Shown here in pieces: positions 52,624-61,153 of a stretch of 64,000 bases of DNA (positions within the stretch are counted from its first letter, which is position 1; each line of letters opens with the position of its first letter). A program made the translations under genes and the position numbers. This DNA comes from Candidatus Fermentithermobacillaceae bacterium (GTDB lineage: Bacteria; Bacillota; Sulfobacillia; Fermentithermobacillales; DUSS01). The notes beneath the pieces are model-generated. The model saw only the letters and a program-made list of their open reading frames with translations. It did not search any database and had not been told where the DNA came from. The stretch spans positions 1 through 64,000 of the forward strand of contig DUSS01000060.1 in NCBI GenBank assembly GCA_012842495.1, in the 5' to 3' direction.

Positions 52624-52757
52624 TGAGAAACGTGTAGTTACACCCCCTATACTTGATTTGCGCGAGCTGCAGCACCTTCTCTCGGACCTCGTTTGGGATC
52701 CCGCGGGCTGGTTAGACGAGTTTCAGGGTGACAATACCACGGCACGTTTACATCGGA
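52624..52757 (+). repeat. Dispersed repeat, copy B
   Basis: Shares CTGAGAAACGTGTAGTT, CCCCCTATACTTG, GCACCTTCTCTCG-like and GAGTTTCAGGGTGACAAT with copy A (48968-49117), lacking A's 14-base insertion. The 180 bp before it, after the mnmA terminator, contain no recognised gene. Confidence 0.85.
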
Positions 52758-52775
52758 CGGTTAAATGGTTGAAGC

Positions 52776-52795
52776 CTACTACGGATTATAGTACT
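52776..52795. promoter_or_regulatory. Operator upstream of the spermidine-synthase-like gene
   Basis: CTACTAC-N5-ATAGTACT at 52776-52795, the same spaced motif as at 45551-45570, containing CTAC-N8-GTAC (52779-52794). It lies about 80 bp before the next start codon. Confidence 0.55.
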
Positions 52796-52871
52796 ATAAA
52801 CGTTAGGGGCGATTGCGCTCCTGGTGTTGGATTAGAACGAAAGTACACGGCACCGCCGGGAGGAATGTTTC

Positions 52872-55145
52872 GTGAGAAATAGCCTGCACTCTGTCGTTAA
52901 GCTGCCACCGGAGCCACGAGCCCCTATCCTGTTTGCGGTGGTTTTTATTGTGTCAGGTTCTCTTTTCGCCCTCGAGTTTCTCTTGACGCGGATCTTCTCT
53001 TATTTGCTGTGGTACCACTATGTTTTCATGGTAGTCTCCGGCGCGGTCCTCGGCCTGGGATTGGGAGCGCTCTGGGTGCAAAGAAGGATGGCTGGTTACC
53101 ATCGTGGTAGGGTTTCTCTTCTTACGCTTGGAATGGCGCTGATGATGTCTTATGTCGTCATTATCGCGGTACTGTACCTGAACTTATTCGGCTTCTTCCC
53201 ACTTGTGTACATGCTCCTGGCTATGGTACCGTTTGCGGTTGGGGGCGCCATAACCTCCGCCATTTTCACTGTCTTGGCTTCCCGGGCCCACGGGGCGTAT
53301 TTTCTCGACCTTCTGGGAACGGCGGCGTTCACGTTTGCCTCTCTCTTCGTCCTTAATAACTATGGGATGGTAGCCTCGTTGCTTTTCTTACTGGCTGCGT
53401 TTGCATTGATGGAGGTACTCTTATGCCTCTTAGAGAACAAGAGAGGTTTATGCTTCCTCTTCGCCGCAGTCGCAGCCGGAGCTGTATTTACGGCCTCTTT
53501 GAAGTGGCCGGTCGTGGAACAAAACTTTGGATACCTCTTGAAGAGCCAAAAACTTGGGCTTTACGTTCAGGGTCAGGGGGAAAATACCAGGATCGAGTTT
53601 ACGAAATGGGATTGGTTCTCCCGAACGGATGTGGTTGAAGCCGGCGATGTGGAGAAGAAAGGGATTCTCATGGATGGTGGGTCTCTTTCCCTCATGTACA
53701 GGTTCAACGGTGATCTGACTATGGTTTCCAAGCTGAAGGATACAGCCGCTTTCTTGCCCTATGTCCTGCAAAACCGACCGAAGGTCCTCGTGATCGGTTC
53801 CGGCGGCGGACGCGACATCTTGCTGGCCCTTCTGGCGGGCAGCTTGGACATAACGGCGGTAGAGATCAATCCAGGTGCCGTAGATGCGGTAACGCGGTTT
53901 GCGTCATACAGCGGCGACCTATATAACCTCCCGCAGGTTAAGACCATCATAGGCGATGGCAGGAACTACATCGAAATCACCGACGATTACTACGACACTA
54001 TCTATCTTTCTTTGGTGATGACACAAGCTGCGGGTGCGGGCGGTCTCGCCTTGTCGGAGAACTACGTTTTCACCAAAGAGGCTATTGCTGCGTACCTGGA
54101 ACACTTGAGAGACGACGGGCAACTGGTGTTCCTGGTCCACGATGAGGATTACATGACGAGGATTGTGGCGACGGCCCTTGTAGTATTTGAGGATATGGGC
54201 ATTCCATATAGGGATGCGATCAAACAGATGAGCATAGTTGCGAGTCAACCGGAAACTTCGCTTCACTATGAAGGTCACGCCCACTATCCAGTCGTCATCA
54301 TCCGGAAACAACCTTTCACCGAAGGCGAGATAAGAGTACTGAGCGAAACAGCCTCTAGAAACGGACTTGCGCCCGTGTACGTGCCGGGCAGGTTCGAAAG
54401 CCAGTTTCTTCCCCTGTCTAGTTACTCTGGGGCGCGGGACCTCATACGGGCTACCAGGGCCAATGTCTCTCCCACTACTGATGACCGTCCGTTTTTTTAT
54501 AACTTTCAGCGCGGGCTGCCGTTCCCCATTTACGTTGTATCGGGACTGGCTCTGTATATTGTCATGAAGCTGTTTCTGCCTCATTACAAAAGGCTCAAAA
54601 CAGGCGAAAGGAAACTGGCTAACTATTTCTTCCTTCTCGGTGTGGGCTTCATGACGGTAGAAGTCGCGCTAATCCAAAAAAACGCTCTTCTTCTCGGCCA
54701 CCCTACAAGAGCCTTTGTGATTACTGTGCCTCTGCTGCTGGCTAGCAGTGGACTTGGAAGCCTATGCAGCAAGAGACTATCATGCAGGACAGAGTCTCTC
54801 ACTGCGCTCCTGTCAACGGAGATCCTTATTTCTGCCGGGTTATACCGCACTGTGCTCTATAAAAACTTGCTGTTGCCGGAGTCCAAGGCCTTTGTCGCAG
54901 CAGTTATTCCGCTATCCCTGGGTTTTCTTATGGGTATGCTTTTCCCCCGAGGGATCACAAAGTTGCATCTGTCCGGCCGTTCAACTCTGGTTCCCTTCAT
55001 GTGGGGAGTAAACGGAGTGGCTTCCCTGCTGGGGTCGTGCCTCGCCATGGGGTCCGCCATGTACTTTGGCTTCACTTTCTCGTTGCTCCTTGCATCAGGT
55101 GTATATTACCTGGCGGGAAAGTCGTTTGAGACGGAGCGTTGTTAA
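52872..55145 (+). CDS. Membrane-embedded spermidine-synthase-like protein
   Basis: A 757-aa protein in three parts: about six N-terminal helices (residues 20-215), a Rossmann methyltransferase-like domain of the spermidine synthase type (VLVIGSGGGRDILLALLAG, then ITAVEINPGAVDAVTRF, IIGDGRNYI), and about six C-terminal helices after residue 550. GTG 52872 follows GGGAGGA. Spermidine-synthase domains fused to such helices are widespread but uncharacterised; DDRPFFYNF is a recurrent motif in them. Aminopropyl transfer is not assured. Its promoter carries the CTAC-N8-GTAC motif shared with the next operon. Confidence 0.8.
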   Translation: MRNSLHSVVKLPPEPRAPILFAVVFIVSGSLFALEFLLTRIFSYLLWYHYVFMVVSGAVLGLGLGALWVQRRMAGYHRGRVSLLTLGMALMMSYVVIIAVLYLNLFGFFPLVYMLLAMVPFAVGGAITSAIFTVLASRAHGAYFLDLLGTAAFTFASLFVLNNYGMVASLLFLLAAFALMEVLLCLLENKRGLCFLFAAVAAGAVFTASLKWPVVEQNFGYLLKSQKLGLYVQGQGENTRIEFTKWDWFSRTDVVEAGDVEKKGILMDGGSLSLMYRFNGDLTMVSKLKDTAAFLPYVLQNRPKVLVIGSGGGRDILLALLAGSLDITAVEINPGAVDAVTRFASYSGDLYNLPQVKTIIGDGRNYIEITDDYYDTIYLSLVMTQAAGAGGLALSENYVFTKEAIAAYLEHLRDDGQLVFLVHDEDYMTRIVATALVVFEDMGIPYRDAIKQMSIVASQPETSLHYEGHAHYPVVIIRKQPFTEGEIRVLSETASRNGLAPVYVPGRFESQFLPLSSYSGARDLIRATRANVSPTTDDRPFFYNFQRGLPFPIYVVSGLALYIVMKLFLPHYKRLKTGERKLANYFFLLGVGFMTVEVALIQKNALLLGHPTRAFVITVPLLLASSGLGSLCSKRLSCRTESLTALLSTEILISAGLYRTVLYKNLLLPESKAFVAAVIPLSLGFLMGMLFPRGITKLHLSGRSTLVPFMWGVNGVASLLGSCLAMGSAMYFGFTFSLLLASGVYYLAGKSFETERC

Positions 55146-55247
55146 AATGTCGTCCTCTCGCCCCCGGTCCTAGCCAATCACCGCGAGCTCTTTGGAAAAA
55201 CAGCATCACAAGTTTTAGGGAACCTCTGGTGAACTAGTACATCTTTC

Positions 55248-55276
55248 TTGACATAGCAACGAACTTGTTGTACATT
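55248..55276 (+). promoter_or_regulatory. Promoter of the DUF2318-FtsX-ABC operon
   Basis: TTGACA (55248-55253) and TACATT (55271-55276) are 17 bases apart. Confidence 0.75.
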
Positions 55277-55284
55277 GGCGAATG

Positions 55285-55300
55285 CTACTAGACTACGTAG
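55285..55300. promoter_or_regulatory. CTAC-N8-GTAG operator of the DUF2318 operon
   Basis: CTAC (55285-55288) and GTAG (55297-55300) are eight bases apart, over the expected transcription start. Confidence 0.55.
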
Positions 55301-55319
55301 TACTATCGGAGGTGATAGC

Positions 55320-55883
55320 ATGGCGAAGTTTTCAGATAAGCGTTCCAGAGTGGAGCGAGGGGGAAAGAGGCCGGGCGTGTGGTTAGTCGTGATCCTCGTT
55401 GCAGCAGGGATCTTAGCTGGGGCCGCATGGTTTGCCCTCCGCCCTGCAGGCGGCGCTGTTCAACTCGGTCCATGGAAGGGGCAGGAGACAGCGGGCAGAC
55501 CCAAGGTAATCGGCATGACCGACATCGAAGCCCGCACGGAAGGCGGCAAGATCGTCGTTCCCCTCACCTCTGTCAAGGAGAAAGGCCTGGTTGCCTTCAA
55601 GTACAAGGGCAAACAGGAGATTACTCTGCTTTCCTACATCGCGCCTTCCGGCAAGGTTGTAACCGCGGTCAGCTTATGTGAACCGTGCGCGTCCACACGT
55701 TTCTTCATTCAGGATCGCAGTATAGTCTGCGCGACCTGCTATTCGCAGTGGGACCTTGAAACCCTCAAGGGCATCCGGGGAGGTTGCCTCAAGTATCCGC
55801 CCGACCCGATCCCAAATTCGGTTGAAGGAGGAAACATCCTCATCGATGAGTCGGCCGTGGCTCAGTGGAAGCCGCGAGTCTAA
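55320..55883 (+). CDS. DUF2318 domain protein (membrane-anchored, cysteine-rich)
   Basis: A 187-aa protein with one N-terminal helix (VWLVVILVAAGILAGAAWFA) and an exported DUF2318 domain: SLCEPCASTRFFI, IVCATCYSQWDLETL and GGCLKYPPDPIPN. The two CxxC pairs suggest metal or cluster binding. ATG 55320 follows CGGAGGTG. In Campylobacter-type iron uptake loci a DUF2318 protein is encoded with FtsX-like permeases and an ABC ATPase, the same companions as here. Confidence 0.85.
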   Translation: MAKFSDKRSRVERGGKRPGVWLVVILVAAGILAGAAWFALRPAGGAVQLGPWKGQETAGRPKVIGMTDIEARTEGGKIVVPLTSVKEKGLVAFKYKGKQEITLLSYIAPSGKVVTAVSLCEPCASTRFFIQDRSIVCATCYSQWDLETLKGIRGGCLKYPPDPIPNSVEGGNILIDESAVAQWKPRV

Positions 55884-56002
55884 CATCTACCTGAGCACCC
55901 GACATCTATCACCGGTCCCGCCTGTTGAAGCGTTTGAGCTATCTCGGGAAAGGCAGGCTCCTGGAACTGCGTCAGATATCCTGGGAAAAGGGGGGGTGTG
56001 AA

Positions 56003-57160
56003 GTGAGGCTCGTCGACATAGCGTTCGGCAATATCAGGCGACGCAAGTCCAAGGCTTCGCTCGTTGTGATGGGGTTGGCTCTGGGGGTGGCCACCGCTGT
56101 GGCGCTAATAGCTGCCAACCAGGCAATGCACTATGAAATCGGCACAAAACTGGACGAATACGGGGCAAATATCGTTGTGGTTCCCAAGACCCAACAATTC
56201 TCCCTTTCTTACGGCGGCATTACCGTTCCAGGAGTAACCGTGGGTACTCCGGAGTTCAGTGAGGACATATTGGCCAAGATCAATTCGATCGAGCAGAAGG
56301 ACAGCCTTAACGTGATTGCGCCGAAGCTGGTAGGTGTAGCGAAAGTGCAGGACCAGCCCGTACTTCTGGTGGGCGTCCGCTTCGATGCGGAACTCAAAAT
56401 GAAAAAATGGTGGAGCCTGCAGGGGAAACGGCCCTCGAGTCCCATGGAAATCATACTGGGAAGCGAGGTTGCATGGCGCCTGGGGAAGCACCCCGGGGAA
56501 CAGCTCGACCTCGAAGGGACGCGGATGGACGTCGCCGCCGTTCTGGCCCCGACAGGGGGGCAAGAGGACTATCTAATATTCGCCGATCTGGCACGAGTCC
56601 AATCCATGCTGGGCAAACCTGGGAGGCTGACTTTCGTCGAGGTCAGCGCCTACTGCAATACCTGTCCGATCGAGGAGATCGTATCCCAGATATCCGCATC
56701 TGCCCCCGAGGCAAAGGTGACTGCGCTGAAACAGAGCGTCCAGGCCCGGGCCGACATGGTCCGCCGTTTCAACGCTTTCGCCGTCGCGGTCTCCGCAATC
56801 GTGCTGCTTGCCGGAGGCATGGCCGTTTTCACAACGATGCTCTCTTCGGTTAACGAACGGACCAGGGAAATCGGGATCTTTCGCGCCATCGGATACCGCA
56901 GGTTCCACATCTTCTACATCATGCTGAGCGAGGCCGCTTTCCTCAGCTTCATCAGCGGTGTTTTAGGATATCTGTCCGGCCTGGTTCTGGCGAGGATTGT
57001 AACCGCACGGGTCGTCGAATCGTCCATCCAGGCTCCCTGGGATCCCGCCCTGATAGGGATAGCCCTTGGCCTTGCGACTGCAGTAGGTATGATTGCCGGG
57101 GCCTACCCTGCGTGGCGGGCGTCGCGCATAGATCCCGCCGAAGCCCTCAGATTCATTTGA
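56003..57160 (+). CDS. FtsX/MacB-like ABC transporter permease
   Basis: A 385-aa permease with one N-terminal helix, a large exported domain (about residues 45-250) and three C-terminal helices ending PAWRASRIDPAEALRFI, the classic MacB/FtsX tail. VNERTREIGIFRAIGYRR is the coupling segment. GTG 56003 follows GGGGGGTG. A CNTC pair in the exported domain (near residue 219) is unusual and could bind metal. Works with the ATPase encoded at 57225. Confidence 0.9.
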   Translation: MRLVDIAFGNIRRRKSKASLVVMGLALGVATAVALIAANQAMHYEIGTKLDEYGANIVVVPKTQQFSLSYGGITVPGVTVGTPEFSEDILAKINSIEQKDSLNVIAPKLVGVAKVQDQPVLLVGVRFDAELKMKKWWSLQGKRPSSPMEIILGSEVAWRLGKHPGEQLDLEGTRMDVAAVLAPTGGQEDYLIFADLARVQSMLGKPGRLTFVEVSAYCNTCPIEEIVSQISASAPEAKVTALKQSVQARADMVRRFNAFAVAVSAIVLLAGGMAVFTTMLSSVNERTREIGIFRAIGYRRFHIFYIMLSEAAFLSFISGVLGYLSGLVLARIVTARVVESSIQAPWDPALIGIALGLATAVGMIAGAYPAWRASRIDPAEALRFI

Positions 57161-57224
57161 AGCATACGTTGATCTGGATTAAGGGTTCATCTAAACTGAC
57201 TTGACTTACACAGGGGGATGCGCA

Positions 57225-57893
57225 TTGGACCTCATAATACTCGACAATATCTCGAAGAAGTACCGCGCCGGAGATGAGGAAGTGACTGCACTCCACCCAA
57301 CCAGCCTGCGCATAGCTGAAGGCGACTTCGTCGCCGTCGTCGGGCCGTCCGGTTCCGGTAAGAGTACGCTGCTATCGATTCTCGGTGCTATGAACTCTCC
57401 GAGCGGTGGCAGATTGATTGTCGATGATATCGACGTATACAGCCTCAGTGACGAGAGTCGGGCCGACTTCCGAAGGGAATACGTCGGGTTCGTTTTTCAA
57501 CACCTGCAGCTCATACCTTACCTGACGGCAAGGGAGAACGTCATGCTGCCCTTGGCAATCACCGGTCTCGGCAGGAAGGAGCAGTTGGGGATGGCGGATC
57601 GTGCGCTCGAATCCGTCGGCCTCAAAGGAAAGGAGTCACGCCTGCCCAACGAACTCTCGGGGGGAGAACAGCAGCGGGTGGCTATAGCGCGTGCGATCGT
57701 TAACAACCCGCCTATTCTTCTCGCTGACGAGCCCACTGGGAACCTCGATACGCGCACGGGTGAGAGCATAATGGCCACTTTCTCAAAACTGAGAAATGAG
57801 GGCAGAACCATAGTAATGGTCACTCACAACCCAGACAACTGCCGGTGGGCCACACGTGTTCTCGAAATGGTGGATGGGCGTCTGACGGATTAG
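57225..57893 (+). CDS. ABC transporter ATP-binding protein (LolD/MacB type)
   Basis: A 222-aa ATPase with Walker [12 protein letters not shown]-loop [17 protein letters not shown], signature [14 protein letters not shown], Walker [13 protein letters not shown] and the switch His in VTHNPDN. TTG 57225 follows AGGGGGA. Partner of the FtsX-like permease; together with DUF2318 it resembles an iron or redox-linked mechanotransmission system rather than a simple importer. Confidence 0.93.
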   Translation: MDLIILDNISKKYRAGDEEVTALHPTSLRIAEGDFVAVVGPSGSGKSTLLSILGAMNSPSGGRLIVDDIDVYSLSDESRADFRREYVGFVFQHLQLIPYLTARENVMLPLAITGLGRKEQLGMADRALESVGLKGKESRLPNELSGGEQQRVAIARAIVNNPPILLADEPTGNLDTRTGESIMATFSKLRNEGRTIVMVTHNPDNCRWATRVLEMVDGRLTD

Positions 57894-57991
57894 AATTCCT
57901 CGCGTCGTCGGTACGTTCTTCGTACTGTCTGTACACACCATTGCCACCGCTGGCATCACTGGCACCACTGGTGTATCCTGCACTTGAGGTG

Positions 57992-58158
57992 ATGGCTTTG
58001 AGGAGGACCAATGTGACAATCTCGGACGACCTCTATTCGATGATTGTGCAGCTGTCCCTCGGGCTGAGTGTGGCCCAGGGGGGCGCAGAATAAGCCGGAA
58101 TGAAGTCATAGTTGAGTTGGTTCGGGAAGGTTTGGAAGCTGTTTTCGCGCAAACCTGA
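57992..58158 (+). pseudogene. Ribbon-helix-helix (CopG-like) protein with a frameshift
   Basis: ATG 57992 after GAGGTG starts ALRRTNVTISDDLYSMIVQL, a typical ribbon-helix-helix opening. In frame it ends early at TAA, but a shift at the run of six G (about 58077-58082) continues as RRISRNEVIVELVREGLEAV to TGA at 58156. The conserved second half argues for one original gene. Either a recent mutation, a slippage site or a sequencing error in the homopolymer. Confidence 0.65.
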
Positions 58159-58247
58159 GTGGCAAAATGCTCTTGCCCAGACCAGCAGCATTGCTCCCGG
58201 AAACGTCTAGCGCTCGATTTGATGCTTCCGAAAGGCGGGTCAAGGAT

Positions 58248-59459
58248 ATGCAGGGGTTCACCAGAGAGGTTAACGGTTGCACTGCATGTCTTTATGTGGC
58301 AAGCAGCGAACACATGGTTCAACTACCCGACGAGTCTGTAACGCTGACCGTGACCTCGCCCCCATACTGGAATGCGGTTGATTACGATAGGCACGCCGCG
58401 AATCCTGAACAGTCGTATCGAACGCGTCAGTACAAAAGTGGTTTCGACGACTACTACTCCTACTTAACCTGGGTCACGAATATTTTCTCGGAAGTGCTCA
58501 GGAAAACTCGGCCCGGCGGTTTCCTTGCGGTTGTCGTCGGCACTGTGCTTTACGAGGGCGTGTTATACCCGGTGCCGTTTGACCTCGTGTCGAGCCTGAC
58601 GAAATCGGGGTGGCTCTTCCACCAGGACATAATCTGGCACAAAGTTACTGCCGGGGTGAAAAGGGCGGGTGTCTTCATCCAGCATCCCTACCCAGGTTAT
58701 TTCCACCCGAACATAATGAACGAGTACATACTTATCTTCCGCAAACCCGGCGATCCAATTTACCGCACAGCCACGGCTGAGCAAAGAGAAGGTGCCCGGT
58801 ACGTAATAGGGGCGCTCTTCACCAAGGAAATAGCCAATAACGTTTGGCACATCGCGCCGGTGCCGCCCGGAACTCTCAACCACCCGTGCCCCTTCCCGGA
58901 AGATATCCCGTTCCGCTTGATCCAACTGTACTCGTACCCTGGCGGTACCGTGCTGGACCCGTTCCTCGGCTCAGGGCAAACAACAAAAGTAGCTCTGGCG
59001 CTCGGCAGGAATACTGTTGGCTATGACGTAGTAGAGGAATATGTCAGGTATGCCCTTGCGCGGCTGGACGAACCTCTGGCGGTGCGGGATAAGCAGTTGG
59101 TTGCCGAATACGTACATGTTGAATTGAATGCACCTCTCGGAGCACTCGGCAGAACAAGAAATCAAAGGACGCGCCACGGTGCGGGGCTTGCCGCAAAGAA
59201 GAAAGAAGAGAGAGCCAGGGAAGGGATAGGGAGCCATCTAAACATCTTGAGGAAAGGCGGGGAATTCAATGCACAAAGATCCTGGAGAAACGCAGGGCCT
59301 GCTCATGGCGGCACAACTCATGTGTCTGTCTGCAAGGACGGCTCCGAAAGCAGCGGGCAAGGACTATGTCAGCACAAGGATACTTTCGGGCGAGATACTG
59401 AACCGGCTTGCAGACGAGATGATTGCGTACGGACGGACTTCCGGCAAGAAGAACTTTGA
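58248..59459 (+). CDS. Orphan DNA methyltransferase (N4-cytosine/N6-adenine, beta class)
   Basis: The catalytic motif IV TSPPYWNAVDYDRH near residue 40 precedes the SAM-binding motif I region GGTVLDPFLGSGQTTKVAL near 230, the beta-class order. ATG 58248 follows GGCGGGTCAAGG. From about 59269 the frame overlaps the DUF2148 gene and the last 60 codons are atypical, so the true stop may have been lost by a frameshift near 59200-59260. No restriction enzyme gene is adjacent, suggesting a regulatory or solitary methylase. Confidence 0.8.
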   Translation: MQGFTREVNGCTACLYVASSEHMVQLPDESVTLTVTSPPYWNAVDYDRHAANPEQSYRTRQYKSGFDDYYSYLTWVTNIFSEVLRKTRPGGFLAVVVGTVLYEGVLYPVPFDLVSSLTKSGWLFHQDIIWHKVTAGVKRAGVFIQHPYPGYFHPNIMNEYILIFRKPGDPIYRTATAEQREGARYVIGALFTKEIANNVWHIAPVPPGTLNHPCPFPEDIPFRLIQLYSYPGGTVLDPFLGSGQTTKVALALGRNTVGYDVVEEYVRYALARLDEPLAVRDKQLVAEYVHVELNAPLGALGRTRNQRTRHGAGLAAKKKEERAREGIGSHLNILRKGGEFNAQRSWRNAGPAHGGTTHVSVCKDGSESSGQGLCQHKDTFGRDTEPACRRDDCVRTDFRQEEL

Positions 59460-59808
59460 CAGGGACGGTGAAAACGTAAGGAACTCCGGGGCAGTGGTTT
59501 TGATCGGTCTCAAGGATGCAGAAACGGCGGGATTGAACTGCGGTGCCTGCGGCTACAGCACTTGCTCGGAACTCGAGATGCGGAAGGGTACTGAGTTTGA
59601 TGGACCCGTATGTGCCTGGCGGCTGCTCGATCTCGGTATTGCAGTCGGATCTGCAGTCAAGACCGCTTCGATGCTGAACGTAGACAACCGCATCATGTAC
59701 AGGGTGGGAGTAGTAGCGAAAAAGATCGGGCTGTGCGACGACGAGATCGTGGTCGGGATTCCGTTGAGTGCGACGGGAAAGAGCATCTATTTCGATAGGG
59801 GGCGTTAG
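59269..59808 (+). CDS. DUF2148 ferredoxin-like protein
   Basis: A 179-aa protein with GAVVLIGLKDAETAGLNCGA then CGYSTCSELEM and a later VCAWRLLDLGIAVGSAVKTA, matching the DUF2148 family, in which clustered cysteines probably bind an Fe-S centre. ATG 59269 follows AGGAAAGGCGGGG. Found in many anaerobes; function unknown. Confidence 0.85.
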   Translation: MHKDPGETQGLLMAAQLMCLSARTAPKAAGKDYVSTRILSGEILNRLADEMIAYGRTSGKKNFDRDGENVRNSGAVVLIGLKDAETAGLNCGACGYSTCSELEMRKGTEFDGPVCAWRLLDLGIAVGSAVKTASMLNVDNRIMYRVGVVAKKIGLCDDEIVVGIPLSATGKSIYFDRGR

Positions 59809-59966
59809 CTGGAGCGTAGCGCGGTAACCGGTGCCCCGACGGGATTTGACGGGCGGTTTGCCCAGCTGTGTATTGCCTGCAGTTACGCTGGCCCCAAAAG
59901 TTCCAGTCGAACGGCCGTAAGGAACAATCTAGCTTTCCCCGGTCACGTGAACTGATTTGAGGCAAT

Positions 59967-60070
59967 CGTCCTGACTTCGGCTAGGTATTTCGTGACCGCA
60001 GGATGTGTTTTGTGACTCCGAGAGGCATTTCGTGACTTCAGGGGGCCATTATTGAGTTCGGGAGGTATTT
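59967..60070 (+). repeat. Degenerate tandem repeat upstream of the EamA gene
   Basis: About five imperfect units of 19-24 bp resembling GTGACTTCGGGAGGTATTT, starting near 59971, 59991, 60012, 60031 and 60052. The last unit contains the ribosome site of the following gene. Confidence 0.55.
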
Positions 60071-60074
60071 CCGT

Positions 60075-60500
60075 ATGTCGTGGTTCTCATGGGCGGTAAT
60101 TGCGGCGGTATTCTGGGCTCTCGGGCCAGTCTTTGCCAAGCTAGGGCTGGTCAAACCGGACCCTCTAACAGCGCTGACGATTCGAACCATGGCGGTCATG
60201 GTTATCCTCCTGGTGTGGGGCGCCGCGAGAGGTGGATTGCTTGTTAAGCTCCGGGAAGTCGATCCCAAGACCTGGGTGCTTCTGTGCCTTGAGGGGGCGT
60301 TCGCTTCGGTCATAGCTCACTTTGCATACTTCACCGCTCTCAAGATGGGAAACGTCGCTAACGTAGTGCCGGTAACCGCGTCGTATCCGATGATCGCCGC
60401 CATTCTCGCTGCCATTGTCTTAGGCGCGAAGATAACCCCGATGAAACTCGTGGGCATCTTGCTGACGGTTGCCGGGGTATACATCCTGCACCGGTACTAG
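60075..60500 (+). CDS. Single-domain EamA/DMT-family transporter
   Basis: A 141-aa protein with five helices, one EamA repeat: WAVIAAVFWALGPVFAKLGL at the start and MKLVGILLTVAGVYILHRY at the end. Normal DMT exporters have two repeats; half-size members dimerise. ATG 60075 follows GGGAGG. Substrate unknown. Confidence 0.88.
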   Translation: MSWFSWAVIAAVFWALGPVFAKLGLVKPDPLTALTIRTMAVMVILLVWGAARGGLLVKLREVDPKTWVLLCLEGAFASVIAHFAYFTALKMGNVANVVPVTASYPMIAAILAAIVLGAKITPMKLVGILLTVAGVYILHRY

Positions 60501-60595
60501 CTGATCCGTCCCACGGCAAAGACGGCGAGGTCCCGACAGCTGGGATGTAGAATACCTCTAGTGTCTTGCAAGCTCGGCAATTGGGGTGGTTGCGG

Positions 60596-61153
60596 ATGAT
60601 TACGAGGAAATTGGCGTTTGGTGGGTTATTTATCGCACTGGCGACTGTTTTGCCCGTAATGTTCCATGTAGTTGGACTAGGGAAGGTGTTCTTGCCGATG
60701 CATATCCCCGTATTGCTGGCGGGGTTCTTCTGCGGGCCGGTAGTAGGTATGTTGGTCGGCATGGTAAGTCCGCTACTCAGCGCGTTTCTAACCGGTATGC
60801 CGCCCCTCACGCCGCCTGTGGCGCAGATGATGGTTTTCGAATTGGCACTGTATGGCCTTCTAACTGGACTTCTATACGAGAAGCTGCATCTTGGAGGGTA
60901 TGTTTCACTCATCGGCGCTATGGTCGGCGGGCGAGTGGCGTATGGTATTCTGGGCTACTTGGTCTTGCCCCTCTTCGGTTTTGAGAAGGTCCCGTTGTGG
61001 GCACCATTGCTCGGAGCTATCGGTCAATCCCTTCCCGGCGTGATAATCCAGCTTGTTGGTGTCCCCTTGGTGCTGTCGCTATCGAAGCGTGACTGGCGGG
61101 TGCTCTTTCCTGAGAAGAGAAGCCTGACTCCGGGAGGTCTTCACCATGGGTAA
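60596..61153 (+). CDS. ECF transporter S component-like membrane protein
   Basis: A 185-aa protein with about six helices. LAFGGLFIALATVLPVMFHV, FLPMHIPVLLAGFFCGPVVG and GMVSPLLSAFLTGMPP are typical of ECF-type S components for vitamins or metals. ATG 60596 follows GGGGTGG; TTG 60566 is possible. The methyltransferase gene overlaps its end by 8 bp. Substrate cannot be assigned; no riboswitch was recognised upstream. Confidence 0.82.
   Translation: MITRKLAFGGLFIALATVLPVMFHVVGLGKVFLPMHIPVLLAGFFCGPVVGMLVGMVSPLLSAFLTGMPPLTPPVAQMMVFELALYGLLTGLLYEKLHLGGYVSLIGAMVGGRVAYGILGYLVLPLFGFEKVPLWAPLLGAIGQSLPGVIIQLVGVPLVLSLSKRDWRVLFPEKRSLTPGGLHHG

Noticed and set aside
52452-52637. 61-codon frame after mnmA
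   Set aside because: Arg-rich, no ribosome site and it runs into repeat copy B; likely non-coding.
60501-60595. Riboswitch upstream of the ECF-type protein
   Set aside because: The leader is under 100 bases and none of the known vitamin riboswitch cores could be recognised.
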